Positions 47,295 through 60,184 of a stretch of 64,000 nt of DNA are shown here, in pieces. A model generated the notes under the pieces. That model was given only the letters and a program-made list of their open reading frames with translations. It was not told where the DNA came from and made no database searches. A program made the translations under genes and the position numbers. Source of the DNA: Lyophyllum atratum (Eukaryota; Basidiomycota; Agaricomycetes; Agaricales; Lyophyllaceae); NCBI GenBank assembly GCA_014905825.1, contig JACGCN010000001.1, positions 3,038,001-3,102,000 on the forward strand. The letters run 5' to 3'. Each line of letters starts with the position of its first letter. Within the stretch, counting starts at the first letter, position 1.

Positions 47295-47771
47295 TCAAAG
47301 CTAAACTTCTCCGCCCCTTCATCACGATAAACGCGACATTACTTACCTGAAACGAGAGGGAGCTTTTAGACAGACCACTAGGCTGTCTTCGTCTACTATC
47401 GAGTTATTACTGTAGCAGTACTTCGCACTCACAGTAACCTCACAAGCGTGATTGACGTCGCACATCTAGAGAGTGTCAGTCTCGGGCCCAAGGCACTTAA
47501 ATATGTATCAAAGTAGAGCTCATCTTTACTAAACACCTTTCCCTCCGGACTATGCATAGATAACAGCAGCAGATATCGGGTTTTTTCTTTGGAGTTTCTT
47601 TCAGTCCACTAAATTGTGGAGAGGGTGCTACTTGACAAACCCTAACCCATTTGCAAATTGATCACAGCTTGAACTTAAAACACACCACAACGTCGGTCTC
47701 CCCAGTTGTAGCTACTCTGCCGAACCTGCGCGGGCTTAGGATATTCGACCGTCTCGCGATCTACCTCTCAA
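47295..47771. other. Intergenic stretch before the BCL7-like gene
   Basis: No coding frame with support. It is the MED7 3' UTR and the promoter of the next gene. Confidence 0.45.
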
Positions 47772-48479
47772 ATGGCTACAAGGCGAAGAATAGGTGTTAG
47801 CGCCGCATCAACAGAGGCTGCTCGGCGCCAGTTGATGCAACCTGTGCCTTGTTGGGAGAAAGTATGGACCCTTCCGGAGAACAGCGCTCCTGGTTCCAGC
47901 ATCAAGGTCTACAAGTGGATTAACACTGAAAAGACACAGGTATTTCGATGCCAAGGCCTGGTGAACCAACACTGAATATGTTCCCAGCAATTTAGTGATG
48001 ATGAGGGCGAAGTAGACGAACCCTTAGCACCTCTGCCTGACGAGCCAGAGGTTGTCGAAGGAGATGAAGAAATTGACCAAGACGAGGCTCTCCCCGAAAA
48101 CCCTCCTGAAACAACTCAGCTAACTGAAATTAATGACCTCACCGCGACGCAAGACGACATTGCGTCAAAACCACCATCGCCGAAACCACAGCTTTCAATA
48201 TCTCTACAAAATACTTCAGAGCTCAATGTTGACCAGGCGGGCGACGCGCTCGACGCGTCTTTGAAGCCCCTGGATGAAAGTATGGATGCTGCCATGGATC
48301 TGGCTGTGGAGGCGACTACAGGAGACGGGATAGAGCTCGATATCTCTGCTCTCGGACCTGATGGTCTCGGCATGGAGAGCTCGCATGATTTATCACAGAT
48401 AGAAGGTGTCGACGCCCTTATAGGCGGCCAAGTGATGGACCAGAGTGGCGATCCATTTGCACCACCAGTTATCGACTAA
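47772..48479 (+). CDS. BCL7-like acidic protein, possible chromatin-remodeller subunit
   Basis: Two exons joined by an intron at about 47939-47987. The first contains a Trp-rich block, CWEKVWTLPENSAPGSSIKV followed by YKWINTEKTQ, that resembles the BCL7 N-terminal motif ([20 protein letters not shown] in animals). The second exon is acidic and Ser/Pro-containing (QFSDDEGEVDEPLAPLPDEP then EVVEGDEEIDQDEALPENPP). The protein of about 220 residues ends GQVMDQSGDPFAPPVID. BCL7 proteins are small SWI/SNF (BAF) subunits. The assignment rests on one short motif, so a different acidic nuclear protein is possible. Confidence 0.62.
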
Positions 48480-49118
48480 GCACGGTTCCACCCATATTCA
48501 TACTTGGTATGTGATTCTCCAGTGCCGGCTACGCATTGTTTCATTGATATGCAAAATATTCAGTACAAACGTTTCCGATGCCCTTGCCGCTGCCGCTGCC
48601 TTCTCTCCTCAACACCAGTCTTGGTTTCCTGCATCTAGGTTCAGGAGTGTGCTCCTATCACATACGGACATCCCTACCACCTTCGACTGGTCTTGTTATT
48701 AGCTGGCTTTCCGCAAATGCAGTCGGCGCAGGCTTCCGTTTTGGTGCATTCTGCGGTTGAATCGGGTTGTGAACATGGTGTCTATGATGGCATTGACATT
48801 ACTTAGGGCTGATACGAGTAGATAGGTCTGACCATGTTATTTGCAATGGAATCAGTTTTCATAGCTAGTTACGGTGGCCGTCTTGTTTTGGCCACGATAA
48901 CTTGAAGTTATTCAATAAGGTGTAAGGGCCGTTTGTAGCCTCGACGTTGTTTGCCTGACCGGCGCCTGACCTCTTCTTGCCGCGCAGAGCCTGATTGAGA
49001 CTCACGAGTCACGACCCTTCGAAGTGCTTCGCAGAAGCCGCAGTATAGACGCCCAGAAAACCTTAAGACCCCTTGTCTGACACATTCAGACCTCTGAAAC
49101 CTGGACCCCATCATCAAG
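48480..49118. other. Intergenic stretch before the Lnt-like gene
   Basis: The short frames at 48445-48760 lack family features. Nothing else was recognised. Confidence 0.45.
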
Positions 49119-50860
49119 ATGAACCTCCGAGTTGCCATTTTTCATGACTACCCTAACGTCTTCTTCATCGTACTCTCATTTCTTCTATCTTTTTTGGCCC
49201 TCAGCCCGACACCATCATCAGTCCCGATCGTCCTAACTCTCACAACGTTGCTTGTATACAGCCGGCTTGTTTTCCCAGCAGAGCATGCCACCAGAAATAC
49301 TACTCTTCTCACAATCGCCATTGCATTTGGTGGAGCTCTTTCCAGGTTATCGCCTTCTCTCGATGCACTCTCCACCGCAGGCGTCTCCATCGTTATCCTT
49401 TCGTTATTGTCAGTGATCACATCCTTCCTGACAGTAACCATGGTCTATATCGACACCCGAATGTGTACCCGGTTTACGGGCACCTGGTCTCAAATCACAC
49501 TTTTCCCAGCACTTTGGACAACACTCTGGTTCACAGTGTCTTTCGTAAGTCCAGTGGGTCGACTCTCTGCCTGGAGTTCTACAATGGGTGGAGGGTTCTA
49601 TGGCTGGATGGCGCCTTATGTTGGACCTCTGGGCAATGACTGGGTTGTGGCTGCATGGTCTGTCGTGTGTTCGCAAGCTATCGGGGCCTGGTATATTGGA
49701 GAAACAGAAGAACCAGATGAGCCCTTGATCACACACGCTGCCCCTGCAGCTAAACAACCCAGGCACTTGTCCCATTCGAGCAGCATACTGCTCCTTACCT
49801 CCCTCTTGGCTTTACTTGCTATGCCATCTTTGGTACTCAGCAACTTCCCTCTACCAGTCATTCCGCCGGTTACAACCCCACTCAGTGTCGGTTGTGTTCT
49901 CCCCACCTATCAACGGTACAAACATCATAGTCTTACCATCAACGATTATATCGCAGAGAGCCAGAGGCTCGCAAGTTCTGCCAAAATCCTGCTTTGGCCA
50001 GAAGGCGCGGTGACATTCAACACAGAAGCTGAGAAGGCAGAAGGATTTGCCAAAGTCCATAAACTTGTCAATGGCTCGATCATTGGCGTCTCATTTGAAG
50101 AGGCCTTTGTTGACCCGAAGCGGAACACCAGCTCTCGACGTACGGGCATCGCTATCATATCACAAGCATCTGACTCACCTCACCTCGTGTATCACAAGCG
50201 TCATCTTGTCCCAAGTACGTTTGGACATACTCTCACGGAGTTCTTTGTTGCTGACTAGCGCTTGTAGTTGCTGAATCGTTTTCCTTGTCCCATTCTGAAG
50301 TGCCTCCCAGCATTGTTACTCTTGAATTAACTCATCCGAAGGACGTTAATAAGAGCGACTGGGCCCCAGCGCCAGCGTATACCCGCCCCATCCCCATCAC
50401 GACTTCTATCTGTCTCGATTTCGCGCACCCCAAGCTTTTCGCGGAGCTAGCTTCGAAACCTGCTTTAATCCTGGCGCCTGCGCGCACATGGGACATCGCC
50501 ATCGGCAACGCTATGTGGCAGCAAGCTAGACAACGTGCTGAAGAATTAGGAACTATGGTTCTGTGGTGTGACGGAGGTGACGGGGGGGTGAGTGGCGTAG
50601 CAGGAGGAGGATTCCGGGACTTCACTCAAGTTGGTCTCGGATCCTGGATCAAGGTTCTGGGGATTGAGTATCCCTTCGATGACCGGCGCACACCCTATGC
50701 GCGCTTTGGGGACCTGGGCATCCTCCTCGTCTGGCTTCTGGTGCTCGGAAGCTCGGCTTTGGAACATACGCATTTCGGAGGTTATAAGTTCAAGAAGTTC
50801 TTCAGAAGGTGGAACGGTGTGGTAAATGGTCCTCCAGAGGGGAATCTCTTGGATATCTGA
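49119..50860 (+). CDS. Membrane carbon-nitrogen hydrolase, apolipoprotein N-acyltransferase-like
   Basis: About 560 residues in two exons joined at about 50215-50267. The N-terminal half has six or more hydrophobic segments (VFFIVLSFLLSFLALSP; VSIVILSLLSVITSFLTVTM; SSILLLTSLLALLAMPSLVL). A nitrilase-superfamily domain follows with a full Glu-Lys-Cys set: Glu in ILLWPEGAVTF, Lys in LVYHKRHLVP and Cys in TTSICLDFAHP. A membrane helix (DLGILLVWLLVLGSSAL) comes near the end. This layout is that of bacterial Lnt, which acylates lipoproteins. Fungi lack the bacterial lipoprotein system, so the acceptor must be different. The reading is free of frame breaks. Confidence 0.85.
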
Positions 50861-51017
50861 GCCTTGTTTTTCAAATCTATGAAGTCCTTTTTACCAATGT
50901 GTATATCGAGTATTTTGAAATGAAATTGTTTGCTATCGATGAGAATCATGAGATACGCTTGAGCATCGAGGCATTGTTGTGGACCACGAGGCGAGACTCC
51001 GGAGGAGCCGAATCAAG

Positions 51018-52992
51018 ATGACTGTGGACATTGATTAATAGATTGCACGCCCCTTCCGTGCTCTTGCAGCACCCACTGGTCGCCCGGACGTTCATAACTA
51101 ACCGCGTCTCGCAGACGTTGCTTTTCTTCACAAGTTCATCGAAGGACTTGTCGAAGACCGGACGTCTACCTCGAAGAAGTTTCTGCAGTCGAGACTCGCC
51201 CGCAGCCTCCGTGGCTCCTTGAGCAGCTCGACTCGCAAGCCCCCTGCGGCTTCCCCTGGGGCTCACCACAAATCACCTGTGGAGAACGACTGGACAGAAG
51301 ATTACCAGCTCATCTCGCACGGAGATCTCCCCATCCAACTCGACACTACCGGACTTGATCCTGACTCCGGCCCACCTGCCTCGACATCGTCCGCATCCCT
51401 TTCCTCGCCAGGCTCGTCACAGAAGCGACAAGCATCCCAATCCTCCCTTCCTTTCCAACGTATCCAGCTTGCTGATAGCAGTTTCGACTTCCCTCGGCCA
51501 CCGACCTTTATCCCCTCCCCTGTTGAGTCCTTGCGTCAATTTCTGAACCCCATTGACGGCTATAGTGCGAGCAATACAGTATTCGTGCCGCCACAGGAAG
51601 CAAGTGTCCCAGCTCGACTCCAAACTCCTGTCCCCGTTAACCGATTCAAGGCATTTACTCGGCTAGTCCGATCATCTCTCCCAACTCCTGCAGCAGGAAA
51701 ATCGACCTCATTCTTAGCGAGGTTCATAAAACCCAAGGCACCTACTCCTCAAAACGGACCCACACCCTCTGGTCACTTTGATCACGAAAGTCCTTGCCCC
51801 GTTGGCCATACAGCGACACCTACCTCGTACCCTCTCCTCAGCTCATTCTCACAGAATCCCTTGCGGCCATTCACAGGGCGAAGCCACAACGCCCAGCTAC
51901 TGAGTGAGCTTCAGGAACAAAAGCCCGAGTTATCCCGCCCATCTCCACATCTCCTAGTTCCGCCAGAGGACTATCTCCCGTCTCTTTCCCCACTTGAACT
52001 CAGTACAGAGGGTGGTTTAAGACACCCTCTCTCTCTCCGACCCAGTCCCGCAGGATCGTCCATCCCTCCTAGCTCTACATCTACGATACCATCTACGTCT
52101 GGACATTCTATTCACTCCAGTGCTCGCCCCAAGCGGCAATCAGAGAAGGAAAATCACATTTCCCAGGTTGGCTCTTCCACTCCCGTTTTTGCGTGAATAT
52201 CTGACGAAAATAAGCGTCTCGCCGATCTTCGTCCACTCACAGGACCTTTGACCCACTCAACAACAAGTTCGACGCGACGAACCTCTCACAACTCCAGCGC
52301 ATTCGAACATCTCGGACCCGATTCTCGTTCTCAAGGCAGGCGAGAAACTGCCAACCCTACTTCTCAAGAATATATAACTTCACGTTCAAACATGGAATTT
52401 GCCGGAAAACGCACGGACGTAGTGGATGGAGGTGGCGACGTGGATTATTCCAATTACCAATGGTTCCAAGATCCACCAAGCAGACCACCAGTAAATTCCA
52501 TCTTCTTGTCCGTCTTCTTATCTCATCGTCCTATGCAGCCACCACCCCCTCAACCAGAATACGTACCTGCCCCGGAAGTCATTCAAATGAATGATGCTTT
52601 TGAATATGCTCTGAGTACGGCCCCGAATGTTCTTTATGCACGGTACAAGCAATATGGCCAAGTATGTCACTATCACTTCCTGCTTCTGACATATTGCTTA
52701 TGATATTTGTGAACAGTTAGGAGTCTTAGCTTGGTGCTCCGAATTCGGTGAATTAATCGACGGTCTCAAAGAACTGGGTTTCAACGGCAACATGTTCACT
52801 ACAACCCGGTCACAGGCTTTGAGGACTTGCCAACAATTACTCAAACTTCCGATGGACATCGAAATGCAGATTATTGTTATGTACCTATCATCTCAAGTAA
52901 GCCGGCTAAGACGATTTTTAGATGGTGACACTGCTTGGGACGACTATCCAATACCTTCCTTCCCACAGTACCCAGGAGAGCAATCTCGCTAA
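51018..52992 (+). CDS. Conserved-looking protein of unknown function, start exon uncertain
   Basis: The main frame is open from about 51115 (HKFIEGLVEDRTSTSKKFLQ) and continues as a Ser/Pro-rich exon to 52160. It is followed by RLADLRPLTGPLTHSTTSST, then VDYSNYQWFQDPPSRPP. A folded C-terminal domain reads NDAFEYALSTAPNVLYARYK, LGVLAWCSEFGELIDGLKEL, TCQQLLKLPMDIEMQIIVMY, ending YPGEQSR. Three introns join well. I could not connect the first exon to an ATG; 51018 is the nearest candidate. No family was recognised. Confidence 0.68.
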
Positions 52993-53281
52993 CATTCACA
53001 TTTTCACATTTCTTCCTATCTCCTTTCCTCTGTAGCAGTGATAATGTTATGGGTTATTGTAGCATAATAAGTCTTAGGTCGTAAAAAAGGAAACTAAAAC
53101 CCGGCAGTACTCGAAGATTAGATTGGTCTACACCTGAGATAGTTGGTAATATGTTGAGGGAGATACAGAATGGTAGGAATCCAGCTCTTGTCCAGTTAGT
53201 AAATATGTGGGGAAGCTAAATAAGTGCTGCAGGAGTCTCCGTACAGGGAGCTACCTTGAGAATAGCTGCAGGGTATACAAT
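52993..53281. other. Convergent 3' region
   Basis: Holds the 3' ends of the two flanking convergent genes. No other feature seen. Confidence 0.45.
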
Positions 53282-56200
53282 TTAATGCGATGCCGTTACA
53301 CCAGCGTACTTGGACCAGTAGTCAGAAGTTCTGGCACTAGCCGGGATCTCGTACATAGATTCACGTGGGGGTTCGGGTAGAGGATTGGGTGGGCGGACCG
53401 ACGAGTTATACGACTGCTGGTCAGACGCTATAGATTCGGAGTAGAGCCGTGAGTGAGACTGGCGATGAGTGGGAGGCAGTTGTTGAGCAACAGTAGGGAT
53501 AGATGACGGTGAAGAATATATGATGGGAGGAGGTGCTGTCGGCATCGAGTGGTAAATGGAATGCTGGCTGTGAAACGGTGTTTGTACTACGAAGGCGGTG
53601 TGGCCGGAGCCGTATATGGCACCTTGAGGACCATCGTTGAGGCTTCCTATCAACGGGGTGTTGTGGTTTGAAGGGATGGTCGTGTATCTGTTCATCTCCT
53701 CGCCTTGCATACTACGAGCCTTCCAGAGACGTTCCATATCCCAAGCCTCTTTAGCTCTCATAGCATTCATTTCGTCTGCAGATGGGAGCTGAGACGTAGG
53801 TCTAACGGATAACGAAGGGTGACGCCCAAGTGGGCGGGAAACAGGGGCGTCCGGCGTGGGAGCAGGTGGTGCGGGCTGAGCTTTATTAACATTGACAGAG
53901 TGAGATGAGGCTTCTTGTTGCTTCCGCTCGGATTTTCGTTCCCGTTCGTCTGGCCGGCGATGGGTCCACCCGGCATCTTGGCGCACCGTACTTGTTTCGC
54001 GATGATGAAGGTCTGGTTCAGCCGTTCGTGTCGTTGTTTTCGGCGTCGAGGTGGAGCGCTCCCCAGCTTGTAATTTTTGGTCTCGCTGGCTTCGATGTCG
54101 ATGGCGAGAATCCACTTTAGGCTCGGGCTCAGCCCTGGCTCTGCTTTCGCGTTTCTTCTCGCGCCGACTGCGGGACTCCTGATCCTTTGACTCCCGATCC
54201 TTCAACTCTCGTTCCTTCGACTCTACTTCTTTGGACTTACGATCCCTAGACTCTCTTTCCTTGGACTCACGATCTTTAGAACCCCGACCCCCGTACTCCA
54301 GGTCCTTATACTCCCTGTCCCTTGAGTCCCGATCCCTAGAGTCTGGTATCTTAGAATCTCGATCTCTGGACTGCCGATCCTTGGATTTAGACGAGGCCTT
54401 GCTCTTCCCTTTGGCTCCATTGGCTCCCACCACTTCCCATTGTTGACCCCCTGCGACAATCGTCTCGTTCGAAGCATAAACATTTCCAGACGGACTTCGA
54501 ACGAGTCTGAAAGTTTCCGTTTGCCGAGACACCTGCGCAACAGAAGGGATATCGGTCGACAGCCTCGGCGGCAAGGCTGGTGGAGGGTATTCTGGCGTCA
54601 TAGGCATCGGCATATCATTAGAGTAAGGCGTGGGCGGATTTGCCAACATCGAGGCAGCTGAAAGCGGCGAGTTGTCATAGGCTGCCCACGATTGGATTCT
54701 TCCTCCTGCCTCTGCACCAGGGAAAGGGACAGAAGACGCCACAGAAATGGGCCTCGTCTTCTTCGGAGGCGGAGGACCTGGTTGAGGCTTGTCAAATGAA
54801 CGGGGTGCAGGCTGCGCAGCCTCCTGCAAAGGATTCTTTGACGAAGATGTGAAAGGGTATAAGGGAGTGACGGCCTCTTTGACAGAATTCCGGCTTGCGC
54901 GACCGACGACCAAGGGAGCGTGATGTGTGGATGATGTCGAAGTTTTCTGAAGGAGTGAAGGGCGTTGTAAGTCCAAAGATTGGGGTCTTACACTGACCGG
55001 TGATGATATTAGGGATGCTTCGGAACTGCATTCTTTCGTTGGCGGTGGGGGTGGCGTTTTCTCTGGAATAATTGGTGGATTTGCCTCCGTTGAGTTAGCC
55101 AAGAGTGGAAAGGTTGATGGTGAGGTCGGTGTGTGGTGCAAGTCATGAACGTCATAGGAGTCCTGGAGTAAAGGTGTTTGCCCTTGCGCAGGTGTGGTCT
55201 CTCCTGATCCTGGTGTATCGGGATTGGCGATAGTTAGCCGACCGATGGAAAACGGAGCCTCGAAAGAGATAAATGAAGAGCGATCAGCCTCCTTTGTAGT
55301 GTCGTCTGGTATCGTTGCAGGCTCGTCTATAGCTGGGGGTGGGATGCGCTTGACAGGGTCAGAGTGCAATTTCTCAGGTGAAGGCTGCCTTTCGGGCAAA
55401 AAGTCGCGCTGTGGAGGATTATCTAGCCCTGCAGTATCTGAGATGACGTGCTGCCAGTCATCCTCTGTCGCTGGCGCTCTGCTTTGGTCTACTGTAGGCT
55501 TTTTCAGAATGCTGAACTTCTTCACTAGGCGGCCCAGGACACTTCCTCTCTTTTCCTTCTTCGACGAGCTAGCCTGGGTCATTGCCATAATATGCCCTAC
55601 TGGCGGCGCAGTAGACATTCGTTTGGGAAGACTGGTGCTTGGAGGCTGCGTCTCAAGAGGGGTTGTAGGTAAGGATACCGCATTTCGCCCAGGATCCTGT
55701 GGTTGGCTTCCGAAGATATTAGAAATGGTGGGTGTGCGGCGTTTACTGAGCTTCCGTGGTATGTGAGCGCCAGTGTCAGGTGGAGCTTGAAGGTGGATTG
55801 CCGACGTGGATTGCGACAAGGGCGATGGAGCTGCTTTCCTTCGGCTTTGGGCAGTCAAGCTTGAACGCCTTGAGCGAGTGTGTAGCGCCTACTCAATTCA
55901 ATAAACAACGTAGACTTGGTGTGGGACTGGAAATTACTCACGTCCTGCACGTCTATTGAGATTGGCCCATTACCGAGTCCTATGTCGTACGGAGAGTGAT
56001 GATGCCAATTCGTCCCCCAAGGATCGGTAACGTCTAAAAGATCTACATTGTCATGAGCTGTTTGTGAGGTTTTACGAGATCGCGCTTTGTCCACTACGCG
56101 CGTCTGTGACGAGTTGGGAGTCGGCAGAGATGAGTTAGATGGTGTTCGACTGGGACCAGGCAAACGTGTTGCATCCTCCGAACGGTCTTGAGAGATTGAC

Positions 56201-56836
56201 GAGGACGCAATTGGCGGAAAGGAAGGGGAGAAGAAGGATGGCGGGCGCGCGGCAGGGGTTGTTTCTGAGGGGGGGACGAGGTGATGATTCTTGTACCAAC
56301 GGGGGCCAACGGGATTGTGTATAAGATACCTCAGCTTGTATGAGGGAATGGGGACGGAAGCCCAGGCGTCCTTGTTGTACCATGCTGGTAGGTCCTTCGA
56401 GTCGGGTATGATTGACCGCGGTGAGTTCATCGGAGGGACCCAGTCAGGCTTGTCGGCGCTGTCCTCCTGGGTTTCTTTCTCCCGTGCCTCCTCCCCCCTT
56501 CTCTGCTCGTCGCTGTGGTCGTTGTCCGGCTTGGGAGGATGAGACTCCTGGGCAGGTGGCTGGGCGGGATGTGCCGTCGCCGATCGTTTAACCGATTTGC
56601 GGGACCATATTGACGTGCCAGAATTTGATTTACGCTTCGATAACTTGCGCTCCACAATCTCCTTTCTCTCCATATCCTTGTAGAATGCGGCAAGAACGTC
56701 TGGCGACGCCACCGACGAGTCGTCCCTTCCCTGTGACCGCGCACTGTTAAGGAATAACGGAAGCAACCTATAAACATACTACACCTACCTCTTCGTACGG
56801 CTCTGCCGCATACATTGGATGGCGGACCTCGTCCAT
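53282..56836 (-). CDS. Long disordered protein with RD/RE-rich repeats, function unknown
   Basis: About 1,100 residues in at least three exons. Exon 1 (MDEVRHPMYAAEPYEE) joins to GRDDSSVASPDVLAAFYKDM then ERKEIVERKLSKRKSNSGTS. Conserved-looking blocks are DLPAWYNKDAWASVPIPSYK, LRYLIHNPVGPRWYKNHHLV, and DLLDVTDPWGTNWHHHSPYD followed by IG. An intron (55905-55945 region) leads to the 2.5-kb last exon with KEKRGSVLGRLVKKFSILKK. A charged stretch (about 54130-54400) is built on repeats such as RDSRDRE, KDRESKE and RESKDQE. It ends SDYWSKYAGVTASH. Stop is complement 53282-53284. No known domain was identified. Confidence 0.75.
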
Positions 56837-57372
56837 TCTAGCCGCTGCAAAAGCCGCTGGAATAAGTGATTGTGCCGCAGAACACACGACGCGAGGATGA
56901 GAACTAAGGGTTACGTCTACCAACTCTAAACCTGCTAATGTTACACCGGTCCACGTGCCCTCCTGCAGGCAGTCATCTGGTCTTTGACGGGTAGCATTCA
57001 ACAACGTTCCTTTCTCCGTCCCACGCCCTTCTCTTCATTTCAGAGTAGTCGAAATGTCCGCTTTATATTTTCGACGTCAGGCTAGCATTGTGGGCCAGGA
57101 GCATTCCCTGCTACCATTGCTTGAAGCATTCAATCTACTCTGTCATAAAAGGTCCTTCCATCTCCCTTGTACGCGTATTTCCACTTTACTGACGCTGGCA
57201 TTTCAACTGCAACCCCTACTATCCTTCGTGTAGTACAGTGGCTTGAAGCGGGTAATCCAATTTTCGATTTCGTCACCAAGTTGTTATTACAGACAGTGCA
57301 CGGGGTCCTCGGCAGAAACTGATCAACAACAAAAATGTAATCTTATCGCAAACAACTTCTTTTTTACCGCTC
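56837..57372. promoter_or_regulatory. Divergent promoter region of the disordered protein and ADE5,7
   Basis: 536 bases between two start codons facing apart. A frame on the minus strand is open here (to 57004) but adds no recognisable protein. No Bas1/Bas2-type purine box was identified by eye. Confidence 0.35.
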
Positions 57373-60184
57373 ATGGCTGTCCGCATCCTGCTCCTTGGAA
57401 GTGGGGGCAGAGAGCATGCTCTCGCTTGGAAATTGTCACAATCTGAACATTTAGATCGTCTCTATGTCTGTCCAGGAAACGGTGGAACTGCTCAAGAGCC
57501 AAAAACGTTCAACATAGACCTCTCTCCTTCTGACTATCCTGGCTTGGTCGAGTTCGCAATCAAGAATGAGGTATACGGCTTCGATTACAAGTATTGCGTG
57601 AAGCTTAACGCTTCTTATAGGTCGATCTCGTAGTACCTGGTCCGGAACAGCCTCTGGTCGACGGAATTGAGACCTACTTTCGGAAAGGTTACCATTATTC
57701 TCATCTTTATGAAACGAATATGCTGATATTGCTTAGTGGGCATCCCTGTATTTGGGCCTAGCGCTCTCGCCGCCAGGATGGAAGGCTCTAAAGCTTTCTC
57801 AAAAGCTTTCATGGCCAGACACAACATTCCTACGGCAGAGTTTCGCGTTTTCAAATCCTCCCAGTTTGAAGAAGCGATCGAATATCTCAACATTTGTGGG
57901 CATGACGTGGTCCTGAAGGCATCCGGTTTAGCATCCGGTAAGGGCGTCCTGATCCCTGAAACGACGGAAGAGGCGGTCGCTGGCCTGAAGGAGATGATGG
58001 TTGACAATGTATTTGGGGATGCGGGTCTGTATTATATCTAGTCACAATTTCATCTTTTGTGTCGCTAAATCCGTCTCAAATCCAGGTAGCGAGGTCGTGA
58101 TTGAAGAACGGCTTACCGGTCCAGAAGTCTCCGTTCTCGCATTTTCTGACGGATATACCATCTTCCCTTTGCCTGCGGCTCAGGACCACAAACGTATCGG
58201 TGATGGCGACGTCGGTTTGAACACTGGAGGGATGGGTGCCTATGCTCCTGCGTCAATCGCAACTCCTGCTATCATGGAGCAAATCATGAAGGAATCCTTG
58301 AGACCGACTATTGATGGCATGCGGAAAGAGGGTGTGTACTGATACATCCTGGTGATTCTTATATTCATAAGCGCAAGCAGGTTTCCCCTTCGTTGGAATA
58401 TTATTCACTGGATTCATGCTTACTCCCACTGGACCGAAAGTCCTGGAATACAATGTCAGGTTTGGAGACCCTGAGACAGAAGCCCTGATGCTTCTTCTAC
58501 GCGAAGATGTTGACCTGGTTTCTGTGTTGATGGTGAGGTCCTTGTTATTCCTGAGAACCGCCTTTTCTGAGGTAGATTCAGGCATGCGCAGAGCACCACC
58601 TTGATTCGACCACAATAGCAGTCCGGCCTGGTTTTGCCGTCTCCGTTGTACTTGCTTCTCAGGGTTACCCTGGGACATATTCAAAAGGCAAGACCATCGA
58701 ATTCAAGCCGACACCCTCAAGTACGTCATTTATCTATTTCTTACAATCTGTGACGAATTCGATGCTATAGACGTGGTTGTCTTCCACGCGGGAACTAAAA
58801 ACTCTGGTAATGACATCGTGACTGCGGGTGGACGCGTGTTAGCCGTGACGGCATATGCACCTACGATTCAAGAAGCACTGGATGCTGCCTACATAGGTGT
58901 CGATACCGTCTCGTTTGAAGGCAAAACCTACAGGCGGGACATTGGCCATCGGTGTGTGATTGTCAATCACCCTCTCTTGTCGGTTGTTCTGATTTTTTGA
59001 AGGGCCTTGAGTGCTATGGGTGATACGAAGGCAACCGGTTTGACATACGCCCAAGCAGGTGTTTCAGTGGATGCTGGCAACGATCTTGTTGAGATGATTA
59101 AACCATACGTGCGCTCAACCCGGAGGCCTGGCGCGGACGCTGAGATCGGAGGATTTGGAGGTGTCTTTGACCTGAAGGCTACTGGGTACAAAGATCCGGT
59201 CCTCGTTAGTGGTACTGATGGAGTGGGTACAAAACTGCGAGTCGCTGTCGATGTAGGGATTCATGATCTCGTGGGTAGGTGAAATTCCGACCACCAGATG
59301 CTATTGGAACTTATTTTTGCTGTAGGCATTGACCTTGTCGCGATGTCCGTCAACGATTTGCTCGTGCAGGGGGCAGAGCCCTTATATTTCTTAGATTATT
59401 ATGGGTGTAGCAGATTGGATGTCAACGTCGCATCTCAGGTGGTGAAGGGTATCGCCGATGGTTGCCGACAGGCTGGATGTGCGTTGATTGGCGGTGAGAC
59501 GGCAGAAATGCCTGGGATGTATAGCGAAGGCATGTTTGGAAATATTCTCGCCTTTGCTTTTACTCAGTTTTTCGATCCACAGGCGATTATGACCTCGCAG
59601 GTTTTGCTGTAGGCGCTGTTGAACGGAACTCCATCTTGCCGACCGCAAATATCGCTGAGGGGGATATCTTGCTCGGAATTTCGTCGTCGGGATTGCACTC
59701 GAATGGCTTCTCCCTTGTTCGGAAAGTCATATCCGTTTCTGGACTCCACTACACGTCACCGTGTCCATGGGACAGTGACATGACACTTGGTCGTGCCCTT
59801 TTGGAGCCCACGCGAATATACATCTCCCAGATACTTCCCGCGGCGAAGGCTGGTCTCCTGAAAGGCATGTCCCACATCACTGGGGGCGGTTTCATCGAGA
59901 ACATACCAAGGGTTCTTCCAAAACATCTCGGTTGCTACGTCGACGCATCTGCATGGACTTTGCCACCAGTCTTCAAATTCCTCATGCAACAGGGTGGAAT
60001 TGACCCCTTGGAGATGGCACGCACTTTCAATAATGGAATTGGAATGATTGTCATTGTCAGCCCTCACGACCTGGATGCTGCAGTCGCAGCTCTTGAAAAG
60101 GGACAAGCTGATGTTTTCAGAGTCGGTGAGGTGGTCGCAAAGCCGGGTGTAGATATGAGGAACTTGCATGCTTGGTCATTATGA
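57373..60184 (+). CDS. ADE5,7: Bifunctional GAR synthetase / AIR synthetase (ADE5,7)
   Basis: Cytosolic purine-biosynthesis enzyme, about 790 residues, carrying out steps 2 and 5 of IMP synthesis. The GARS half has the N-loop [42 protein letters not shown]-grasp blocks [14 protein letters not shown] and [16 protein letters not shown], and [20 protein letters not shown]. The AIRS half starts [19 protein letters not shown] and has [49 protein letters not shown], and [13 protein letters not shown]. As in other fungi, there is no GART domain. All introns join in frame. One (59530-59582) begins GCATGT and ends CACAG, a GC-AG intron between MYSEG and DYDLAGF. Stop is at 60182-60184. Confidence 0.95.
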
